This document shows positions 16,116-24,930 of a stretch of 64,000 nucleotides of DNA, piece after piece (the first letter of the stretch is position 1; every line of letters begins with the position of its first letter). The notes beneath the pieces were generated by a model, which made no database searches, was not told the origin of the DNA, and worked only from the letters and a program-made list of their open reading frames with translations. The stretch spans positions 1 through 64,000 of the forward strand of contig JABDJK010000116.1 of assembly GCA_013002535.1 (NCBI GenBank), given 5' to 3'. A program made the position numbers and the translations under genes. The stretch is from Hyphococcus sp. (lineage in GTDB: Bacteria; Pseudomonadota; Alphaproteobacteria; Caulobacterales; Parvularculaceae).

Positions 16116-17422
16116 TGCGCGTTCTTTTCCGCGCGTTTTTTCGCCCAATAGTCGAGACGCTTGGCGATCTCTTTATCGAAACCGAAATTTGACGGGCGAT
16201 AAAATTGCTGTCGATCCATCTCCGTTGGAAAATAATTCATACCCGCAAAGCCATCGTCCTGATCATGATCGTATTTGTAGCCTTCGCTATACCCCATTGA
16301 TTTCATCAGGTCGGTCGGCGCATTCACCGCATGGGGCGGCGGACTGAGGTGCGCTGTCTTTCGGGCCGCCGCTTTGGCTTCCTTGAAAGCGATATGGGAG
16401 CGGTTCGATTTCGGCGCGGAGGCGAGATAGGCAACTAACTGCCCGATAGCGATTTCGCCTTCCGGCAGGCCAAGAAATTCGTAAGCGTCTCTTGCAGCGA
16501 CGGCGAGCGGCAAAGCTTGCGGATCAGCGTTTCCGACATCTTCAGACGCGACGACAACAAGCCGCCGCAAAATGAAGCGCGGGTCCTCGCCGCCGACAAG
16601 CATTCGCGCAGCCCAATACAGCGCCGCATCCACATCCGACCCGCGAATGGATTTCTGCAAAGCGCTTGCGAGGTTGTAGTGACCGTCTGCAGATTTATCG
16701 TATAGCGGCGCGCGGCGTTGTAACAAATCGCCGAGTTCGTCCGGCGCAATCGGTGTTCGGTCCACAGGTTCTGCGAACAGAATTTCCGCGAGGCTCAAAA
16801 CATATCGTCCGTCGCCCGCTGCGAGGCTAACGACCGCCGCGCGCGCCTCATCAGTAAGTGGCAATGTCCGCCCCTCGATTTCTTCCGCACGAGACAGCAA
16901 CGCCTGCAGCGCGGCATCATCCAGCGCGTTCAGCACCAGGACCTGAACCCGGGACAGCAGCGCAGCATTCAATTCAAACGACGGGTTCTCGGTTGTTGCG
17001 CCGACGAGCGTAATGACGCCGCTCTCCAGATGCGGCAGGAACCCGTCTTGTTGCGCTTTGTTGAAGCGATGGATCTCATCAACGAACAAGAGTGTCCCGC
17101 GCCCGGCGGCGCGGCGCGCCTTGGCCCGGTCGAAGACTTTGCGCAAATCAGCGACACCCGAAAAAATTGCGGAGATTTGTTCAAACTCGAGATCAGCTTC
17201 CGTCGCGAGCAGCCTCGCTATCGTTGTTTTTCCAACACCCGGCGCCCCCCACAGTACAAGCGAAGATAACCGGCCCGCATCAAGCATACGCCGGATCGGC
17301 GCTCCTGGTCCCAACAAATGGTCCTGCCCGACGACCTCGCTTAAACGTTGCGGACGCGCGCGATCCGCTAGCGGATGGGGAGCATCCTTTTCAAAGCCGG
17401 CTGACTGGAAGAGGTCGCTCAC
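16112..17422 (-). CDS. rarA: Replication-associated recombination protein RarA (MgsA/WRNIP1 family)
   Basis: A 436-residue AAA+ ATPase acting at stalled replication forks. Features in order: PLADRARPQRLSEVVGQDHL, Walker A WGAPGVGKTTIARLL, Walker B LLFVDEIHRFNKAQQD, sensor 1 GATTENPSFELNAALLSR, and the C-terminal tetramerisation part with SIRGSDVDAALYW and AKRLDYWAKKR. Length matches the family. The start is a GTG at 17422 (MSDLFQSAG). It follows the CpxP-like gene by 24 bp and overlaps the desaturase gene by 4 bp. degP and rarA near rplQ is a common alphaproteobacterial arrangement. Confidence 0.95.
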   Translation of the reverse strand: MSDLFQSAGFEKDAPHPLADRARPQRLSEVVGQDHLLGPGAPIRRMLDAGRLSSLVLWGAPGVGKTTIARLLATEADLEFEQISAIFSGVADLRKVFDRAKARRAAGRGTLLFVDEIHRFNKAQQDGFLPHLESGVITLVGATTENPSFELNAALLSRVQVLVLNALDDAALQALLSRAEEIEGRTLPLTDEARAAVVSLAAGDGRYVLSLAEILFAEPVDRTPIAPDELGDLLQRRAPLYDKSADGHYNLASALQKSIRGSDVDAALYWAARMLVGGEDPRFILRRLVVVASEDVGNADPQALPLAVAARDAYEFLGLPEGEIAIGQLVAYLASAPKSNRSHIAFKEAKAAARKTAHLSPPPHAVNAPTDLMKSMGYSEGYKYDHDQDDGFAGMNYFPTEMDRQQFYRPSNFGFDKEIAKRLDYWAKKRAEKNAQ

Positions 17423-17446
17423 AAGATTTGCCCTAAGATGAAATCG

Positions 17447-18010
17447 TCAATGGTGGCCATGCTCTCTGGAGTCGTGGCCGTCGTGGTTCCCATCGTTTTC
17501 TTGATAGCCACGCAGTTCTATATATTGCGCCGTCTGTTCGCGCTTTAAAATAGCCGCGGTTTTCAGATGCGCCGCGAGATGAACGGCGCGCAGTTTCCCT
17601 TCAAGCGCTGCAACGTCACCCGTCAGCGTCGCCAGAACTTCCGGATCGCGGCCGCCATTAGCAAAGAATTCATCGAGGCGTTGCTCGGCTTGAATTATCT
17701 CATGCCCCAACGCCTTGGCTTCGGTTTCCATCTCTGAAAACAGCGCCATCAAGGAATGATGCTGCGATTGAGACAACCCAAGGCTTTCCGCCAGTTCAAG
17801 CGCATGACGCGGTCCCGGAACGCCATTCAGTTCCGCTGCAAGGGCGTATCCCCCGCCCTTGCCGTCCGTATAGATACTGATCTGTTCGCTGGACAGTGCT
17901 TTAATCTGCCGATCTGTCCAGTCTGCATACGGCGAAGTCGTCGTTTCTGCGAAAGCGGTTGTTGACATAAGACCAAGCACAGCGCCCAGCCTGAATACTT
18001 TCTCCAACAT
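17447..18010 (-). CDS. Periplasmic CpxP/Spy/ZraP-like protein with His-rich tail
   Basis: A 187-residue exported protein (signal MLEKVFRLGAVLGLMSTTAFA). The mature part is mainly helical, with LGLSQSQHHSLMALFSEM and LKREQTAQYIELRGY, which recall the paired LTxxQ-type motifs of the Spy/CpxP/ZraP family of periplasmic chaperone-like and metal-responsive proteins. The C-terminus is histidine-rich (NHDGHDSREHGHH), suggesting zinc, copper or nickel binding. GGAGTT lies just before the ATG. It is 17 bp downstream of degP, which fits a joint envelope-stress role, known for CpxP and DegP in enterobacteria and inferred here. Exact family placement is by motif only. Confidence 0.68.
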   Translation of the reverse strand: MLEKVFRLGAVLGLMSTTAFAETTTSPYADWTDRQIKALSSEQISIYTDGKGGGYALAAELNGVPGPRHALELAESLGLSQSQHHSLMALFSEMETEAKALGHEIIQAEQRLDEFFANGGRDPEVLATLTGDVAALEGKLRAVHLAAHLKTAAILKREQTAQYIELRGYQENDGNHDGHDSREHGHH

Positions 18011-18027
18011 TTGAAACTCCTTATCGG

Positions 18028-19491
18028 TTACCGCCCGACACGCCAGGGAACGATCCGGTCGCCGGTATCTATTTCCAGCGTCCAGCGGGTCGCCGGGCGT
18101 GCAATTTCACGAGCAAGCTCAGCGGCGCTGTCAATATCGCGTCCATTGACAGAGATTACCTTGTGGCCGGGACGCAAACCGCGCCGGGCGGCGAATGAGC
18201 GCGACCCAACACTGGACACAACGACGCCGCGGGATAACGGATCGAGACCAAGCTCCTCAGCGAAACGCGGCGAGAGATTGGCGACGGAGACGCCATTTAA
18301 TGGGTGATTGCCTTCCAAAGCGCGCTCATCGCGCGCCGGTTCATCCGGCGGTAAGCCGACTTTGATGGTTGCCTCACGCGCCTTACCGTCGCGCAAATAC
18401 GCAACATCGGCGGTTTCATTATCGTTCTTGACGCCGATGCGATAATTCAGCGTCTGCTCGTCAAAAACTGGATGTCCGTCTACCTCGATCACGACATCGC
18501 CGGCGCGAAGCCCGCCTGTGTCAGCCGGTCCGCCGCGCCAGAGATCATCAATGATAGCGCCCGCCGGGCGATCAAGTTTCAGCGCCTTGGCTAGATCCGG
18601 CGTCACCGTCGACGCCGACACGCCGATCCATGGCCGCACCAACGCCTCACCATCAACTGCAGACCGGATCACCTGTTGAACGAGCCTTGAAGGAATGGCG
18701 AAACCAATGCCGTTGGAACCGCCGGAGCGAGAGTAGATCGCCGTATTCACCCCAACAAGACGCCCGTCCATATCGACGAGCGCGCCGCCGGAATTGCCTG
18801 GATTAATGGCGGCGTCGGTTTGAATAAAAAATTGAAAGTCCGAAACGGAAACCGCAGTCCGCGCCAGCGCGGAAACGATGCCGTTCGTCACGGTCTGACC
18901 AACACCAAACGGATTGCCGATAGCCAGAACAATATCGCCAACTTCGAGCGATTCAGAATTTGCAAATGTCAGGTAAGGCAGCGCCTCGCCGGGCTCAATC
19001 TGCAGGACAGCAAGGTCCGTCTGCGGATCAGCCAATACCAATTCCGCATCAAATTCTCGGCGATCGTTGAGGACGACCTTGATCTCGGTCATCCCTTCAA
19101 CGACGTGGTTATTCGTGACGACGACACCGTCGGGGCTGACGATGACGCCGGAACCCAGCGAATTTTGAACTCGCGGTTGCGGCGTTCCCCCGCCGAAAAA
19201 TCGCTCAAAGAACGGATCGCCCGCAAAAGGGCTGCGCTGCTGAACGACGCGCTTGGAAAAAATATTGACGACAGCCGGCGCCGCCCGATCAACCACCGGC
19301 GCGAAAGACATCTTCACTTGTTCCATGGATTCCGGAACGACGCCCGACCCCGCAGCGATGGCGTCGCCCGTCATCTCGCCAGAACTCTCACTTGGCGATG
19401 GCGCGCCGTCGTTATTTTCCGGCGCAGGCTGCGCGCACGCCGTCCCGAGCAAAATGACAGCGCATGTAAAAAACCCAATCAAACAACGCAT
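18028..19491 (-). CDS. degP: DegP/HtrA-type periplasmic serine protease
   Basis: A 487-residue HtrA protease for damaged or misfolded envelope proteins. An export signal (MRCLIGFFTCAVILLGTACA) ends in a cysteine, but the preceding residues GTA are not a standard lipobox. The trypsin-like domain shows the triad His in VVTNNHVVEGM, Asp in PQTDLAVLQIE and Ser in INPGNSGGALVD. Two PDZ domains follow (about WIGVSASTVTPDL onward and GVSVANLSPRFAEEL onward). The ATG at 19491 is chosen because AGGAGA precedes it; the track start is 7 codons earlier. First gene of the minus-strand chain that continues to the CpxP-like gene and rarA. Confidence 0.94.
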   Translation of the reverse strand: MRCLIGFFTCAVILLGTACAQPAPENNDGAPSPSESSGEMTGDAIAAGSGVVPESMEQVKMSFAPVVDRAAPAVVNIFSKRVVQQRSPFAGDPFFERFFGGGTPQPRVQNSLGSGVIVSPDGVVVTNNHVVEGMTEIKVVLNDRREFDAELVLADPQTDLAVLQIEPGEALPYLTFANSESLEVGDIVLAIGNPFGVGQTVTNGIVSALARTAVSVSDFQFFIQTDAAINPGNSGGALVDMDGRLVGVNTAIYSRSGGSNGIGFAIPSRLVQQVIRSAVDGEALVRPWIGVSASTVTPDLAKALKLDRPAGAIIDDLWRGGPADTGGLRAGDVVIEVDGHPVFDEQTLNYRIGVKNDNETADVAYLRDGKAREATIKVGLPPDEPARDERALEGNHPLNGVSVANLSPRFAEELGLDPLSRGVVVSSVGSRSFAARRGLRPGHKVISVNGRDIDSAAELAREIARPATRWTLEIDTGDRIVPWRVGR

Positions 19492-19580
19492 GATCGTCTC
19501 CTGTATATCCAATTCGCCATCTATTTCAGCTGCCGCGGCAACGAAGGCGATTTGGTGATTCTAGGACGAGATGTAAAGGA

Positions 19581-19610
19581 AACGCCGCCCCATTTCCATG
19601 GCGCGGCGTT
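19581..19610 (-). terminator. Hairpin terminator after the 229-residue secreted-protein gene
   Basis: AACGCCGC and GCGGCGTT pair as outer arms, and CCAT/ATGG extend the stem inside around a TTCC loop, with one C-C mismatch between. On the minus strand the hairpin is followed by TCCTTTAC, a weak T-rich tail. It lies after the stop at 19637 and before the degP start, so it probably separates the two transcripts. Confidence 0.55.
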
Positions 19611-19636
19611 ACGAGCGTGATTGCGTTATTTTCTGC

Positions 19637-20326
19637 TTATCCGGGGAATGGCTGCCAGTCGTTGGTATCCGGGAGTTGGCCTTCGCAGGCTGCTTCCACG
19701 TCGCTGGAATCCGTGGCCTTCGCGGTAAAACCAATCATGAAGCCGTGGGGACCCGGCGAATTCATGAACGGCATTCCTGGATTGTCGAACGCCTCGCCGG
19801 ACGCGCCCATATCTTCATTGGTGAGAAACGGCGCATGATACATGACGTGCGGCGCCACCAATATTTGGTCGCCCCGTGAGTTGAAAACGTAGTTGTACGC
19901 TGACGCCATATAGACGACGCCCGGCCCCGACGCCGTGCGGTATTTACCGCTCACAAGCCCTCCGGCGCGGGCGCGACGCATCTCGTCAGCCGAAACGCCG
20001 TCAATCCGCATTTTGGCTTCGTCAAGATAGATTGGAACGTGTGATGCCTGCCCGATTTTGTCGAAACATTGCGGCGCCAAACCATTAGACGCCTCGCCTT
20101 CGCGTGTGACCATGCAAACATAATTATTGGTCGCCTCACGATCGAGGATGAAACCATCCTTCCCCAATACGTAAACGCCTGCGCCGTCGCGAATGTATGC
20201 TGGCGCAGCAGACAACGCCAAAGCCCGTTCGCATTCGACGCTGAAGCGCTGAACCTCAGCAGTTGCCGGTTGCATAGTCGCAATGATTACAGCGCTTAGC
20301 GCCGCAGTCGATTTCCATTTCTTCAT
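19637..20326 (-). CDS. Exported protein of unknown function (229 aa)
   Basis: I cannot name this family. The signal peptide is MKKWKSTAALSAVIIATMQPATA. The mature domain of about 205 residues has four cysteines (VECERA, NYVCMV, PQCFDK, EAACEG), suited to disulphides. Its second half has a conserved-looking stretch: APHVMYHAPFLTNEDMG, then MPFMNSPGPHGFMIGF. The ATG is preceded by a perfect AGGAGG, so strong translation is expected. It is transcribed by itself between the rplQ terminator and its own hairpin terminator. A periplasmic location is likely; no catalytic motif is evident. Confidence 0.68.
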   Translation of the reverse strand: MKKWKSTAALSAVIIATMQPATAEVQRFSVECERALALSAAPAYIRDGAGVYVLGKDGFILDREATNNYVCMVTREGEASNGLAPQCFDKIGQASHVPIYLDEAKMRIDGVSADEMRRARAGGLVSGKYRTASGPGVVYMASAYNYVFNSRGDQILVAPHVMYHAPFLTNEDMGASGEAFDNPGMPFMNSPGPHGFMIGFTAKATDSSDVEAACEGQLPDTNDWQPFPG

Positions 20327-20393
20327 GGCTGATTTTCCTCCTGGCTAAACAGAGCCCCGACCTAAGACGGACGAGCAAGACCAATATCGACAC

Positions 20394-20423
20394 AAAAAAA
20401 CGCGCTCCGAAGAGCGCGTTTTT
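20394..20423. terminator. Intrinsic terminator with UUCG loop at the end of the ribosomal superoperon
   Basis: A perfect 7-bp stem CGCGCTC/GAGCGCG is flanked by seven A's on one side and five T's on the other. Read on the minus strand, after rplQ, it is CGCGCTC-TTCG-GAGCGCG followed by TTTTTTT, so the loop is the extra-stable cUUCGg tetraloop. The flanking A/T runs would let it act in both directions, but only the minus strand has a gene to end. Confidence 0.92.
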
Positions 20424-20447
20424 CAATTCCAGGAATTTAGCGACAAT

Positions 20448-20888
20448 CTATTCGTCGTCGTCATCGTCCTCGACGCCGATAACCGGGCCAGAATCAAGGC
20501 CTTTTGCGTCTTCGTCACGATCCACAAACTCGATGACAGCGATCGGCGCATTGTCGCCGTAGCGATAGCCGGCCTTCATGATGCGGATATAACCGCCGTC
20601 ACGTTCCGCGTAGCGGGGGCCCAGCGTTTCGAACAGCTTTTTCGCCATGTCCTTATCGCGGATCGATGAGACCACCTGACGGCGAAGGTGCAGCGCACGG
20701 TCTTTATCAGCTGACGCATGCTTTGCCTTCGTTACAAGCTTCTCAACGATTGGACGAAGCTCTTTGGCTTTCGGCAAAGTCGTTGTGATCTGCTCATGCT
20801 TGATGAGCGCGCAAGCCATGTTAGCGAACATGGCTTTGCGATGCTCATGGGTGCGATTTAGTTTTCGGTGCGCCATCCCGTGTCGCAT
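20448..20888 (-). CDS. rplQ: 50S ribosomal protein L17 (bL17)
   Basis: Large-subunit protein near the exit tunnel. It opens with [20 protein letters not shown], the universal L17 start, and has [20 protein letters not shown] mid-protein. At 146 residues it is longer than the E. coli protein (127) because of a C-terminal acidic tail ending in EDDDDDE. Last gene of the alpha segment, 35 bp after rpoA, and followed by the UUCG-loop terminator. Confidence 0.97.
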   Translation of the reverse strand: MRHGMAHRKLNRTHEHRKAMFANMACALIKHEQITTTLPKAKELRPIVEKLVTKAKHASADKDRALHLRRQVVSSIRDKDMAKKLFETLGPRYAERDGGYIRIMKAGYRYGDNAPIAVIEFVDRDEDAKGLDSGPVIGVEDDDDDE

Positions 20889-20923
20889 GGCAATTTCTCC
20901 TTAGGCAGGCCTTTTCGGCCAGT

Positions 20924-21949
20924 TTATTCGTCAAATTTCTTGGCGAGATCTTCGATATTGTCGGGCGGCCAGTCCGGCACGTCCATTCCGAGGTGCAAGC
21001 CGAGACCGGCCAGCACTTCCTTAATTTCGTTTAGCGACTTGCGACCAAAGTTCGGTGTGCGGAGCATTTCCGCTTCCGTTTTCTGGATTAGGTCGCCAAT
21101 GTAAACGATGTTGTCGTTCTTGAGGCAATTCGCAGAACGCACAGAAAGCTCTAGCTCTTCAACTTTGCGTAGAAGCGCCGGGTTAAACGGCAATTCTTCG
21201 CGCGCTTGCGTGCCGGCATCAACTTTTGGTTCGTCGAAGTTGATGAAGATCTGCAATTGGTCCTGCATGATCCGCGCGGCGTAGGCGATAGCGTCTTCCG
21301 GCGTAACCGACCCATCGGTCTCGATGTCCATGATCAGCTTGTCATAGTCGAGAACCTGGCCTTCACGTGTATTCTCTACGCGATAAGCGACGCGAGAAAC
21401 GGGGCTGTAAAGACTGTCGATCGGCACATAGCCAATCGGCGCATCTTCCGGACGGTTCTGTTCAGCCGGCGCATAGCCTTTACCATTATTGACGGTCAGC
21501 TCCATGCGAAGCGACGCGCCCTCATCAAGGTGGCAAATCTCGTGGTTCTTGTTGAGGATCTCAACGGCTGATGTTTCTTCGATGTCAGCGGCTGTTACGA
21601 CGCCCGGCGTGTCACGCTTCAGAACGAGCCGACGCGGGCCTTCTGAATGCATGCGCAGCGCGAGCTGCTTAACGTTCAGAACGATGTCCGTAACGTCTTC
21701 GCGGACGCCCGGGATCGATGAGAATTCATGAACAACGCCGTCGATCTGGATAGCTGTAACAGCAGATCCTTGCAGCGACGACATCAAAATGCGGCGCAGC
21801 GCATTGCCAAGCGTCAGGCCGAAACCGCGCTCCAAAGGTTGCGCGATCAAGGTTCCTTTGCGGTTCGCGTCAGCGCCCGTCGTTACCTCAAGCTTGTTCG
21901 GGCGGATGAGTTCCTGCCAGTTCTGGTCGAGAATTGGGGTAGTTTCCAT
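20924..21949 (-). CDS. rpoA: RNA polymerase alpha subunit
   Basis: Scaffold of RNA polymerase: the dimerising N-terminal domain carries the assembly face for beta and beta', and the C-terminal domain binds UP-element DNA and activators. Seen are [20 protein letters not shown] and the insert [18 protein letters not shown] in the N-terminal domain, and in the C-terminal domain [20 protein letters not shown] and [20 protein letters not shown]. The 341-residue length is standard for alphaproteobacteria. Placed between rpsK and rplQ as in most bacteria. Confidence 0.98.
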   Translation of the reverse strand: METTPILDQNWQELIRPNKLEVTTGADANRKGTLIAQPLERGFGLTLGNALRRILMSSLQGSAVTAIQIDGVVHEFSSIPGVREDVTDIVLNVKQLALRMHSEGPRRLVLKRDTPGVVTAADIEETSAVEILNKNHEICHLDEGASLRMELTVNNGKGYAPAEQNRPEDAPIGYVPIDSLYSPVSRVAYRVENTREGQVLDYDKLIMDIETDGSVTPEDAIAYAARIMQDQLQIFINFDEPKVDAGTQAREELPFNPALLRKVEELELSVRSANCLKNDNIVYIGDLIQKTEAEMLRTPNFGRKSLNEIKEVLAGLGLHLGMDVPDWPPDNIEDLAKKFDE

Positions 21950-21985
21950 GTCGGCGATCTGCTCTCTGTTAGAAATTGTCTAAAA

Positions 21986-22375
21986 TTAAACGCGGCGTCG
22001 CTTGCGAGCGCGGCAACCATTATGCGGGATCGGCGTAACGTCGCGGATCATCGAAACTGTCAGGCCAGCTGCCTGCAATGCGCGCAGCGCGCTTTCACGT
22101 CCTGAACCCGGACCGCGCACTTCAACGCTAACCGTTTGCATGCCGTGGTCCATTGCTTTTTTCGCTGCGTCTTCTGCTGCAAGCTGCGCCGCATATGGCG
22201 TCGATTTGCGTGAGCCTTTGAAACCCATACCGCCAGCAGACGACCACGAGATTGCATTGCCCTGCTCGTCGGCAATTGTAATCATCGTGTTGTTGAATGA
22301 TGCGTTTACATGCACGACGCCCGTCGAGATGTTTTTACGCTGGCGGCGTTTAACGCGTGCCGGTGCTTTTGCCAT
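21986..22375 (-). CDS. rpsK: 30S ribosomal protein S11 (uS11)
   Basis: Platform protein of the small subunit, close to the mRNA exit region. The 129-residue sequence includes [40 protein letters not shown] and the terminal [18 protein letters not shown], all diagnostic. It is 12 bp after rpsM and 36 bp before rpoA, the usual alpha-segment order. Confidence 0.98.
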   Translation of the reverse strand: MAKAPARVKRRQRKNISTGVVHVNASFNNTMITIADEQGNAISWSSAGGMGFKGSRKSTPYAAQLAAEDAAKKAMDHGMQTVSVEVRGPGSGRESALRALQAAGLTVSMIRDVTPIPHNGCRARKRRRV

Positions 22376-22387
22376 CGATCAGTATCC

Positions 22388-22756
22388 TTACTTTTTCTTA
22401 CCGGCGATCGGCTTGGCCGGGCCTTTACGCGTGCGGGCATTTGTGTGGGTGCGTTGGCCGCGAACCGGAAGACCGCGGCGGTGACGCAAGCCGCGATAGC
22501 AGCCCTGGTCCATGAGGCGTTTGATGTTCACTGCGACTTCGCGGCGAAGATCACCTTCGACCATATAATCGCGGTCAATCGCTTCGCGAATTTGCAAAAC
22601 TTCTGCGTCTGATAATTCATTGACGCGCCGCTCCGGAGCGATGCCTACGGCGGTGCAAATTTCGGCGGCTTTTGCGGCGCCGATGCCGTGAATGTAGCGA
22701 AGCGCGATGGTCACGCGCTTGTCTGTCGGTATGTTGACGCCTGCAATACGGGCCAC
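22388..22756 (-). CDS. rpsM: 30S ribosomal protein S13 (uS13), GTG start
   Basis: Head protein of the small subunit contacting the P-site tRNA and bridging to the 50S. The 122-residue sequence begins [20 protein letters not shown] and ends with the basic tail [20 protein letters not shown]. The start codon is GTG, unlike its ATG-starting neighbours. rpmJ, which precedes rpsM in E. coli, is absent; instead a 195-bp spacer with a GC-rich hairpin separates it from adk. Confidence 0.98.
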   Translation of the reverse strand: MARIAGVNIPTDKRVTIALRYIHGIGAAKAAEICTAVGIAPERRVNELSDAEVLQIREAIDRDYMVEGDLRREVAVNIKRLMDQGCYRGLRHRRGLPVRGQRTHTNARTRKGPAKPIAGKKK

Positions 22757-22838
22757 GATTGTCGTTCCTTTTCCTCAGTCTCCGCCCCAAAAAGTTCGGC
22801 CGGGCCAGCCATTAACATGCCATTATCCATGCAACAAA

Positions 22839-22878
22839 GCCCGTCCCGGCGCGATGGAAAGCCCCGTGCCGGGCGGGC
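22839..22878 (-). terminator. GC-rich hairpin between adk and rpsM (possible attenuator)
   Basis: On the minus-strand transcript GCCCGCCCGGC pairs with GCCGGGACGGGC (11 bp with one bulged A) around a loop of 17 bases, followed by TTTGTT. This is terminator-like but with an interrupted T-run, placed inside a continuous operon. It could lower expression of rpsM-rplQ relative to the upstream genes, or be an RNA processing site. Confidence 0.5.
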
Positions 22879-22951
22879 GGTACTCCTGTTGGCGGAGAGC
22901 GCGTAGATATAGCCGTCGCCGCGCCGCCGTCAACCACTTTTCCGGGCGAAA

Positions 22952-23542
22952 TCAGGCCCGATATTCATCCAAAACCGCGTCAATTTCAGCAGAAACTGCC
23001 TCAACTGACGCCATACCATCCACGACCTTCAATTTCTCCTGATCCCGGTAGAACGGGATCAGTGGCGCGGTCTGTTCCTTGTAGACTTGCAGCCGGTATT
23101 TGAAGGTTTCTTCATTGTCGTCTTTGCGCAGTTTTTCGCCGCGCTCCAGGGTCTCTTTAATCCGGCTCTTCAGGCGTTCGAGCAGGACTTTCTCGTCCAC
23201 CTGCAGCTCGATTACGACATCGACCTGGCGTTCTTTTTTCTCCAGCATGGCGTCCAGCATTTCAGCCTGAACCACCGTCCTAGGGAACCCGTCCAGGAGA
23301 AACCCTGGCGCACAGTCATCAGCCTCAATGCGCTCTTCGACAATCGCCGCAACGATGTCATCAGAAACAAGGTTGCCGGCGTCCATGACTGCTTTGGCTT
23401 TCAGGCCCACCGGCGTTTCCGCAGCGACCGCAGCACGAAGCATGTCACCGGTCGACAGCTGTGGGATGCCGTAGCGCTCAACAATATGAGCGGCTTGCGT
23501 TCCCTTCCCGGCGCCTGGAGGTCCAAGAAAAATGACGATCAT
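22952..23542 (-). CDS. adk: Adenylate kinase, short form
   Basis: Interconverts ATP + AMP and 2 ADP. The 196-residue sequence has the P-loop FLGPPGAGKGTQAAHI, the AMP-site segment PQLSTGDMLRAAV, and LLDGFPRTVVQAE. The LID region is reduced (LKSRIKETLERGEKLRKDDN in place of the long, sometimes zinc-bearing LID), the short form usual in alphaproteobacteria; E. coli Adk is 214. Its ATG overlaps the secY stop by 4 bp, so the two are coupled. adk after secY is normal in this class. Confidence 0.97.
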   Translation of the reverse strand: MIVIFLGPPGAGKGTQAAHIVERYGIPQLSTGDMLRAAVAAETPVGLKAKAVMDAGNLVSDDIVAAIVEERIEADDCAPGFLLDGFPRTVVQAEMLDAMLEKKERQVDVVIELQVDEKVLLERLKSRIKETLERGEKLRKDDNEETFKYRLQVYKEQTAPLIPFYRDQEKLKVVDGMASVEAVSAEIDAVLDEYRA

Positions 23543-24879
23543 CGCCGCGAGCCCCGCAGCTTCGATTTCTTGATGAGGCTCTCATATTGTTGCGCAACAA
23601 GATGGCCTTGAATCTGCGACACCGTATCGAGGGTCACCGAGACCACAATGAGGAGCGACGTACCGCCAATATAGACTGGTATCGCCTGACTGTAGCTCGC
23701 TTTCAGAACTTCCGGCAAAATACAAACAAACGTCAGATAAGCAGCGCCGATAACCGTGAGGCGTGTGAGGACGTAATCGAGATATTCCGCCGTTCGCGCG
23801 CCCGGACGATAGCCCTGGATAAAGCCCCCATATTTCTTGAGATTATCGGAAACGTCTTCAACGTTAAAGACGACGGACGTGTAGACAAACGTAAAGCCGA
23901 TGATCAGGGCGGCATAAAGAGCAATATAGAGCGGGCGTCCCGGCGCAAACATAAAGCCAAGGGTCTGAAGCCAGTCGGGCGATCCTTCTCCGATTGCGCC
24001 AATGGCCGTCGCCGGTAGCAACAAGAGCGACGATGCAAAGATCGGCGGGATAACCCCAGAAACGTTCAGCTTCAAAGGCAAGTGCGATTTTTCGCCTTGC
24101 GTCATTTTCTGACCGACCTGGCGTCGCGGATATTGAACCACGACCCGGCGTTGCGAACGCTCAATGAAAACAACAAACGCGATCAGCGCCAGCGCCAGAA
24201 TAGCGATAACAAGAATTGCGCCGCCGCCCACGCCAGCACCGGTCCGGCCCTGGTCGAGAAGACCAGCAATCGCCCGCGGCAATTCGGCGACGATGCCTGC
24301 GAAAATGATCAGCGATACGCCATTGCCGACGCCGCGCGCCGTAATTTGTTCACCGAGCCATAACAAAAACATGACGCCGCCGACCAGCGTTACGACAGTC
24401 GTCAGCAGGAAAAACGGTCCCGGATTTGAGACGACGCCCGCCTGCCCCTGAAGGCTGACAGCGATGAAGTAGCCTTGCATCGTAGCAAGGAAAACCGTGA
24501 GATAACGAGTATACTGATTGATCTGACGGCGACCTTGTTCGCCTTCCTTCTTGATTTTCTCAAGGGACGGAATAACCGCCGACATCAACTGCATTATAAT
24601 AGATGCAGAAATATACGGCATGATGTTGAGGGCGAAAATCGCCATACGCTCAACCGCACCGCCGGCGAAAATATTCAACGTGCCGAGGAGACCGCCCTGC
24701 TGGCTCTGGAATCCCTGGCTGAATGCTTCCGGGTCAATGCCAGGGATCGGTATGAATGTGCCGAAGCGATAAACAATCAGCGCGCCTAGCGTAAAGAGCA
24801 GACGCTTTTTCAATTCCTCCGCCTTGGCGAAAGAAGAAAACGTCATGTTTGAGGCAAACTGTTCAGCTGCTGATGTCAT
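23539..24879 (-). CDS. secY: Protein translocase channel subunit SecY
   Basis: Central pore of the Sec translocon in the inner membrane, with ten predicted spans in 446 residues. Diagnostic pieces are RLLFTLGALIVYRFGTFIPI with PGID following (span 1 and loop), GVGNGVSLIIFAGIVAELP, and the cytoplasmic loop VVVQYPRRQVGQKM. The C-terminus QYESLIKKSKLRGSRR is basic as usual. The gene follows rplO after an 87-bp spacer containing a perfect hairpin and overlaps adk by 4 bp. Confidence 0.98.
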   Translation of the reverse strand: MTSAAEQFASNMTFSSFAKAEELKKRLLFTLGALIVYRFGTFIPIPGIDPEAFSQGFQSQQGGLLGTLNIFAGGAVERMAIFALNIMPYISASIIMQLMSAVIPSLEKIKKEGEQGRRQINQYTRYLTVFLATMQGYFIAVSLQGQAGVVSNPGPFFLLTTVVTLVGGVMFLLWLGEQITARGVGNGVSLIIFAGIVAELPRAIAGLLDQGRTGAGVGGGAILVIAILALALIAFVVFIERSQRRVVVQYPRRQVGQKMTQGEKSHLPLKLNVSGVIPPIFASSLLLLPATAIGAIGEGSPDWLQTLGFMFAPGRPLYIALYAALIIGFTFVYTSVVFNVEDVSDNLKKYGGFIQGYRPGARTAEYLDYVLTRLTVIGAAYLTFVCILPEVLKASYSQAIPVYIGGTSLLIVVSVTLDTVSQIQGHLVAQQYESLIKKSKLRGSRR

Positions 24880-24930
24880 GGTCGCTTATCACCTCAATTG
24901 GCGGAATTTCTGAAACGTCCGCCATGTGGC

